Positions 59,715 through 64,000 of a DNA stretch of 64,000 nt are shown here, piece after piece. Under the pieces are notes generated by a model. The model ran no database searches, had not been told where the DNA came from, and saw nothing but the letters and a program-made list of their open reading frames with translations. Position 1 is the stretch's first letter. Each line of letters begins with the position of its first letter. A program made the position numbers and the translations under genes. This stretch comes from JAJDNS01 sp963578825 (GTDB taxonomy: Bacteria > Acidobacteriota > Vicinamibacteria > Fen-336). The stretch spans positions 1-64,000 of the forward strand of contig CAUZDW010000014.1 in the NCBI GenBank assembly GCA_963578825.1. The letters run 5' to 3'.

Positions 59715-61175
59715 CTAGGAGCCCGTGCTCGCAGGCGCACGCGGGAATTCGCTGCGGGCGCCACCGGGGCCTCTCCGACCACTGGGCCGACAGGAGATCT
59801 GGTCGGGCGCGTCGCGTCGCGGCTGGCACGTGCCGTCCATCTCACCCCTGGGAGTGGTGAACGAGCACGCGTCTCCCTCGGCCTTCGTCTCGCAGGCGAC
59901 CAGCGCCTGGGGTGGCGGGCTGCGCCGGCCGCCGCGCCTCGGCGCACTTTCAAGAGCTGCAGCATCCAGAGTGCCGCCGGCCGTTGGCTGCCGCTGCCCC
60001 TGGCTTCCAGGAGCGCTGCTCCCACCGGGCGGACTGGCACCTTCTGCCCGCCGAGGGGGGGCCTGCTCGGCCCCGGGGCCCTCCAGGATCCGGATAGGCG
60101 TGCCGTCGCTGAGGCCGTCCTGGCCGACGACGATCACGCGGTCGTTCTCGTCGAGGCCGGAGGCGACCTCCACGATGTCGGCCTCCTCGAACCCGAGCTC
60201 CACTGGCCGTCGTGCGGCCACGCCGTCGTTCACGATGTACACGGTGTCGCCCAGGCTCTCGAGCGAAAGCGCCGATTTGGGGATCGTGAGCGCCTTCTCG
60301 TGGCGATCGACCTCCAGATAGATGCTGGCGAACATTCCGGGCCGCAGCCTAGCGCGACCCTGGACCTCGAGAGTGACCCGGATCGTGCCGGTCGTGGCGT
60401 CGACGACGGGGCTCAGGCGGAGGACCCTGGCCGGGAAGCGCTCGTCGGGCCAGGCCTCGACCGTCAGGTATGCCGGCTGGCCCTTGCGGAGGCGGGGAAG
60501 CTCCTTCTCAGGAACCTGGATCTTGCACAGAAGCGGGTCGAAGTCGGAGATGCGGAAGAGGGCCTGATTGACGGTGACGTTGTCGCCCAGCCTGATGTTT
60601 CGGTCGACGACGATCGCGGAAAACGGAGCCTTGATCTCGGTGTAGTCGAGCTGGACCTGGCGATCGACCAGGGTCGCCTCGGCCGACTCCCTGGCGGCCA
60701 GGGCGGCATCGAAGTCGGCCTGGCTGATGAGCTGCTCCTCGTGGGTGTCCTGGGCGCGCCGGAAGGCCCGCTCCATCTCGCGGAGTCCGACCTCTGCGAT
60801 CTTCACCTGCGCGCTGGTCTCTTTGGGGTCGATCCGCGCCATCACCTGGCCCTTCGCCACGCGCCGTCCCTCTTCGGTCAGGAGCTCCACGATCGGGCCC
60901 TGTGTGCGGGACACGATGACGACATCGTTCTCCGCCTCGAGCGTCCCGTTCGTCTGGATGTAGGACGCCACGGTCTCTCGCGCCACGGCGGCGACTTCGA
61001 CGGGGACGGCCGCGCTCTCGCCTCCTCCTGGGCGCTGTCCCCCAGGGCCGCCGCGTGCCGAGGCACCGGGCGGGCGGGCGGAGCCGCCCCCGTTCCCGGT
61101 CTCCCCGCTGCAGCCGGCGAAGGTCAGTCCCAGGGCGAGTGTGGTCGCCATCAACGTAATGTGTCTCGTTTTCAT
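59715..61175 (-). CDS. RND periplasmic adaptor (membrane fusion) lipoprotein with a four-cysteine C-terminal tail
   Basis: Adaptor of 486 residues. ATG 61175 starts a lipoprotein signal with lipobox FAGC (Cys22), then a Gly-rich linker. The MFP core follows: barrel-sandwich VVIVSRTQGPIVELLTEEG, helical hairpin with EQLISQADFDAALAARE, LDYTEIKAPFSAIVVDRNI, and beta-barrel PVVDATTGTIRVTLEVQG and GMFASIYLEVDR. Normal adaptors end near 385. Here a Gly/Pro linker leads to an extra module at about 420-464 with CSFTTPRGEMDGTC and four cysteines (428, 437, 450, 462), the same module repeated three times in the lipoprotein at 131-841. Its role is unknown. Thirteen bp from the upstream RND gene. Confidence 0.93.
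   Translation of the reverse strand: MKTRHITLMATTLALGLTFAGCSGETGNGGGSARPPGASARGGPGGQRPGGGESAAVPVEVAAVARETVASYIQTNGTLEAENDVVIVSRTQGPIVELLTEEGRRVAKGQVMARIDPKETSAQVKIAEVGLREMERAFRRAQDTHEEQLISQADFDAALAARESAEATLVDRQVQLDYTEIKAPFSAIVVDRNIRLGDNVTVNQALFRISDFDPLLCKIQVPEKELPRLRKGQPAYLTVEAWPDERFPARVLRLSPVVDATTGTIRVTLEVQGRARLRPGMFASIYLEVDRHEKALTIPKSALSLESLGDTVYIVNDGVAARRPVELGFEEADIVEVASGLDENDRVIVVGQDGLSDGTPIRILEGPGAEQAPPRRAEGASPPGGSSAPGSQGQRQPTAGGTLDAAALESAPRRGGRRSPPPQALVACETKAEGDACSFTTPRGEMDGTCQPRRDAPDQISCRPSGRRGPGGARSEFPRAPASTGS
59784..59918 (-). other. Four-cysteine module appended to the efflux adaptor
   Basis: Coding segment for adaptor residues about 420-464. The pattern PPxxALxAC, then CSF, P-x-G, DGTC and C-x-P matches the lipoprotein repeats at 149-634 in residue order and in Cys spacing (9, 13 and 12 residues between successive Cys, against 9, 13-15 and 11-12). 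A recurrent stand-alone domain is the simplest reading. Confidence 0.65.
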
Positions 61176-61188
61176 GTTCTCAATGTTC

Positions 61189-64000
61189 TCAGGCCGTCCG
61201 CACGACCCGGCCGAAGAAATCGGAGAGGTCGTCCATGAGGGAGTAGAAGGTGGGAATGACCAGCAGGGTCAGGCACGTCGACGCGGCGAGCCCTCCCAGG
61301 ATCACGAGGCCGGTCGGCGCCCACTGGGCCGCTCGACCCTCCGCCTGACCGAGCCAGCCCGGGAAGAACAGCGGCGCCACCATCGGGAGGAGCCCGAGGA
61401 TGGTCGTGAGGGCCGTCATCAGGATCGGGCGCAACCGATGGCGGCCTCCGAGGACGATGGCCTCGTTCCGGGGCATGCCCTGCGCCCGGAGGTGGTTGAT
61501 GTGATCGACGAGGACGATCGCGTTGTTCACGACGACACCGAGAAGGATGATCAGCCCGATGTTCGTGGTGCTGCTGAGCGGCTGGTTCACCAGCCGCAGT
61601 GCGATGCCCACCCCGATGAACGCGAAGGGGATGGAGAGCATGATCGTGAGCGGCTGGATGAAGCTCTCGAACAGAGCCGCCATGATCAGGTAGACCAAGA
61701 GGAGCGCCAGCCCCATCGCCAGCCACGCACCCTCCATGTCCTGCTGGGCCCACCGCACCCATCGGCCGAACTCCCACTCGTATCCGGGAGGCAGCGAGAT
61801 CGAGCTCAAGATGCCCCGCACCTCTTCCATCATGCGGAAGTTCGTCGAGGCGGAAGTCGTGTTGGCGGTGATGTCGAGCTCGGGGCGGCGGTTTTCGCGC
61901 TCGATGGTGCTGGGGCCACTCTCGATCGAGAAGTCCGCGAGGGCATCGATCGGCTGCCGTCCGGCGCCCGTGGACACGGGCAGGCTGCGGAGCTGCCTGA
62001 GCGTGCGACGGTCCTGCTCCCTGAACTGCACCACCAGGTCGACCTCGCGCTCGTCCGTCCGAATCTGGCTCACCGGGCGCGCCGTGAGGGCGCTCGAGAC
62101 GGTCGCCGCCACCGCCTGGGTGCTGAGGCCCGACTGCGCCGCGCGCGCCCGCCGGGGAACGACGTGGATCTCGTCGTCTCCGCTGTCCAGGGAGGTGTCC
62201 ACGTCCTTCACCCAGGGCAGCTGCTCCAGCGCGGACGCCACCTTGTTCGCCGCGAGCTCGAGTACGGCGATGTCGTCCCCGCTCACCTCGAGGCTGATGC
62301 CGGAGGACGAGCCGCCGTGTCCTCGCGACTGGGCGATGCGGAAGTCGACGCCGGCCTTGACCGGCAGCAGTTGGCGGATCTGAGCCGTGATCTCCCGCGT
62401 CGTCCGGGCCGACTCCTCCTCGTCCTTGAGGAAGATCTCGAAGCGTCGTCCGCCTCCAAAGCCGCCACGGGAGCGCCCGCTCCGGCGGTCGTACTCGTAG
62501 ACGAGGTCCGCGATCTCCAGCTCCTCCCGCCGGGGCTCGAGGAGCGCCCGGACCTCTTCGAAAAGAGCCGCCGTCTGCTCGAGCGAGTAGTGCTCTGGCG
62601 TGTCTACGTTGATGCGAACCTGTCGCTCCCGCGAGCCCGAGGTGAAGCTCCGCTCGATGCCGGAGAAGAGGGCATACGAGCCCCAGAGCATGAAGAGGAT
62701 CGAGACGAGGAAGATGGGCCGATGGCGCAGGGTGAGACCGATGAGCCCTGCGTAGCTGCTGGAGAGCCAGTCGATGAAGGCGGCTCGATGGCGAGACTCT
62801 CCGGAAAAGATGATGGCCGCCACCATGGGAACCACGGTGAGCGCCACCAGGAGCGACGCCACCATCACGACGCACACGGTGACCCCGAGGTCCAACATGA
62901 AGCGCATCATCCCGCCGCCCTGGGACGAGATGAAGAGGAGCGGAATGAAGACGCACAAGGTGGTGACGGTGGAGGCGATGATCGGCATCGCGACCTCGCT
63001 CGTGCCCCGCAGCGCCGCCGTCCGAGCATCCTCGCCGAGGTCCTGGACGTGACGGAAGATGGACTCGATCACGACGACCGAGTTGTCGACCAGCATTCCC
63101 AGGGCGAGCATCAGGCCCATAAGGCTCATGATGTTCAGCGTGATGTTGGATATCCCGGCTTGGCGTATGAGGTAGAGGATCGCGAAGGTGAAGACGACGC
63201 AGATCGGGATGGCCACGGCCACCAGAAACGTGGTCCGGACCTTTCTCAGGAAGAAGAACAGGAACGCGACGGCGAGAAGGCCGCCCACGAGGCCCGCGTT
63301 TCGAAGCTGGCCGAGCCCCTTGCGCACGTCGACCGAGGAGTCCCGGTAGATACGTGTCTGCAGACCCTCAGCCTCGGGCATCGCGTGGATGAGGGCCAGC
63401 TCGGCCTTGGTGCGGTCGGCGACGGCCAGGAGATTGGCGCTGGAGGCTTTGTAGACCCGCACCGTGAACGCCTCCTGCCCGTTGAGGAAGTTGAACTCTT
63501 CCTGACGGGGGAAGCCGTAGGTCACCTCGGCCACGTCTCCGACCGTGAGCCCGATGGTGTTCAGGGGCTGGTTCCGGATCTCGTCCAGGCTCTGGTACTC
63601 CCCGATGCTGCGGACGAGCAGGCGGCGCGGCCCGTCTTCGATGTAGCCGCCGGACTGCGTGACGTTGGCCTCGCGGAGGGTCTGGGAGACCTGCCGGACG
63701 TCCACACCGTGGGCCTGGAGCCGGGATGGGATGAGGGCGACGCGCACCTGCGCCGGCACCAGTCCCCGCACCTGGGCCTGGGCCACTCCATCCAGCCGCT
63801 CGAGCCGCCGCTGCAGGACCTCCTCGACGAAGTGCTGCATCCGGTCCTTGGACCAGTCGGCCGTCACGTGGAAGCTCAGGACCGGCATGTCCTCGCTCTG
63901 GAATCGCCTCACGTAGACCCGGCGGAGGTCCGGCGGCAGGAGGTGGCGGACACGGTCGACGCGATCGCGGACCTCGACTGCGGCGAGATCCATGTCGGTC
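61189..64000 (-). CDS. RND efflux pump inner-membrane transporter (first gene of operon seen), partial
   Basis: At least 937 codons of a second AcrB-type transporter; the 5-prime end lies beyond position 64000, the visible part beginning within the first porter domain (TDMDLAAVEVRDRVDRVRHL). Features: LRQAGISNITLNIMSLMGLM written in the order found, TM4 GMLVDNSVVVIESIF with Asp-Asn in the relay pair, porter repeats, a Gly/Arg-rich loop (SGRSRGGFGGGRR), and late TM segments with ILLGVVVNNAIVLVDHINHL and RLRPILMTALTTILGLLPM. It differs clearly from the downstream RND protein, so the pump could be a heteromer as in MdtBC, or two pumps sharing one adaptor. It ends 13 bp before the adaptor start. 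Confidence 0.93.
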   Translation of the reverse strand, partial: TDMDLAAVEVRDRVDRVRHLLPPDLRRVYVRRFQSEDMPVLSFHVTADWSKDRMQHFVEEVLQRRLERLDGVAQAQVRGLVPAQVRVALIPSRLQAHGVDVRQVSQTLREANVTQSGGYIEDGPRRLLVRSIGEYQSLDEIRNQPLNTIGLTVGDVAEVTYGFPRQEEFNFLNGQEAFTVRVYKASSANLLAVADRTKAELALIHAMPEAEGLQTRIYRDSSVDVRKGLGQLRNAGLVGGLLAVAFLFFFLRKVRTTFLVAVAIPICVVFTFAILYLIRQAGISNITLNIMSLMGLMLALGMLVDNSVVVIESIFRHVQDLGEDARTAALRGTSEVAMPIIASTVTTLCVFIPLLFISSQGGGMMRFMLDLGVTVCVVMVASLLVALTVVPMVAAIIFSGESRHRAAFIDWLSSSYAGLIGLTLRHRPIFLVSILFMLWGSYALFSGIERSFTSGSRERQVRINVDTPEHYSLEQTAALFEEVRALLEPRREELEIADLVYEYDRRSGRSRGGFGGGRRFEIFLKDEEESARTTREITAQIRQLLPVKAGVDFRIAQSRGHGGSSSGISLEVSGDDIAVLELAANKVASALEQLPWVKDVDTSLDSGDDEIHVVPRRARAAQSGLSTQAVAATVSSALTARPVSQIRTDEREVDLVVQFREQDRRTLRQLRSLPVSTGAGRQPIDALADFSIESGPSTIERENRRPELDITANTTSASTNFRMMEEVRGILSSISLPPGYEWEFGRWVRWAQQDMEGAWLAMGLALLLVYLIMAALFESFIQPLTIMLSIPFAFIGVGIALRLVNQPLSSTTNIGLIILLGVVVNNAIVLVDHINHLRAQGMPRNEAIVLGGRHRLRPILMTALTTILGLLPMVAPLFFPGWLGQAEGRAAQWAPTGLVILGGLAASTCLTLLVIPTFYSLMDDLSDFFGRVVRTA

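Overview
The window is a very GC-rich bacterial chromosome segment. Its gene content suggests an uncultivated Acidobacteriota- or Planctomycetota-like organism: a cytochrome/DUF1549/DUF1553 plus DUF1501 operon, many Tat-exported Gfo/Idh/MocA and TIM-barrel proteins, ThuA, FG-GAP and sulfatase-modifying-type proteins, and Pkn-type kinase remnants. Gram-negative features (lipoproteins, RND pumps, a CpxA/CpxR/CpxP-like envelope-stress set) are clear. No rRNA, tRNA, CRISPR array, phage module or transposase gene was seen, and the phylum cannot be fixed from this sequence alone.

Layout. 0.1-5.8 kb: a cysteine-repeat lipoprotein, a CpxR/CpxA-like two-component system, a CpxP/Spy-like protein and two small exported proteins. 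Two matching GTAAA-N4-GTAAA-type boxes flank the regulator genes. 6.0-8.4 kb: an FKBP isomerase and a DUF485/acetate-symporter pair. 8.5-14.8 kb: a translationally coupled three-gene operon of exported haem-c/DUF1549/DUF1553, DUF1501 and DUF2231/haem-c/LRR proteins. 14.8-22.4 kb: gene remnants, a frameshifted glutamate dehydrogenase, an HNH nuclease, ThuA, FG-GAP and formylglycine-enzyme-like proteins, a decayed MscS channel and a frameshifted aminotransferase. 22.4-30 kb: a carbohydrate block (esterase, rhamnulokinase, sugar-binding protein, rhamnosidase-like enzyme, enolase-superfamily enzyme). 30.3-35.2 kb: haem A synthase and an acetoin dehydrogenase operon (AcoA, AcoB, lipoyl-hydrolase AcoC). 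35.2-39.1 kb: purL. 39.2-45.9 kb: oxidoreductases, a LarA-like protein, a K+ channel and a DUF6807 protein. 46.0-47.6 kb: a small integron-like cassette cluster with attC-like folded repeats, a toxin-antitoxin pair and a VOC protein. 47.7-56 kb: a double-hydrolase protein, an EamA exporter, a dehydrogenase, a broken amidohydrolase, two N-terminal gene stubs and a TIM-barrel protein. 56.5-64 kb: an RND-adaptor-RND efflux operon that runs off the right edge.

The most notable links are these. First, the CpxAR-like system has candidate operators with identical geometry in front of both neighbouring envelope genes. Second, a four-cysteine module of about 45 residues occurs three times in the lipoprotein beside that system and once as a tail on the efflux adaptor near the other end of the window, hinting at a shared, undescribed envelope function. 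Third, an array of about 100-bp attC-like sites brackets a toxin-antitoxin cassette with no integrase nearby.

An unusual number of genes carry single in-frame stops or single-base frameshifts: the 4.5-kb lipoprotein, glutamate dehydrogenase, MscS, aminotransferase, HdeD-like, DUF4342, ParE toxin, amidohydrolase and a zinc-ribbon protein. Many indels lie in or beside homopolymers, so consensus error is as likely as real decay. These are annotated as pseudogenes or disrupted genes with that reservation.
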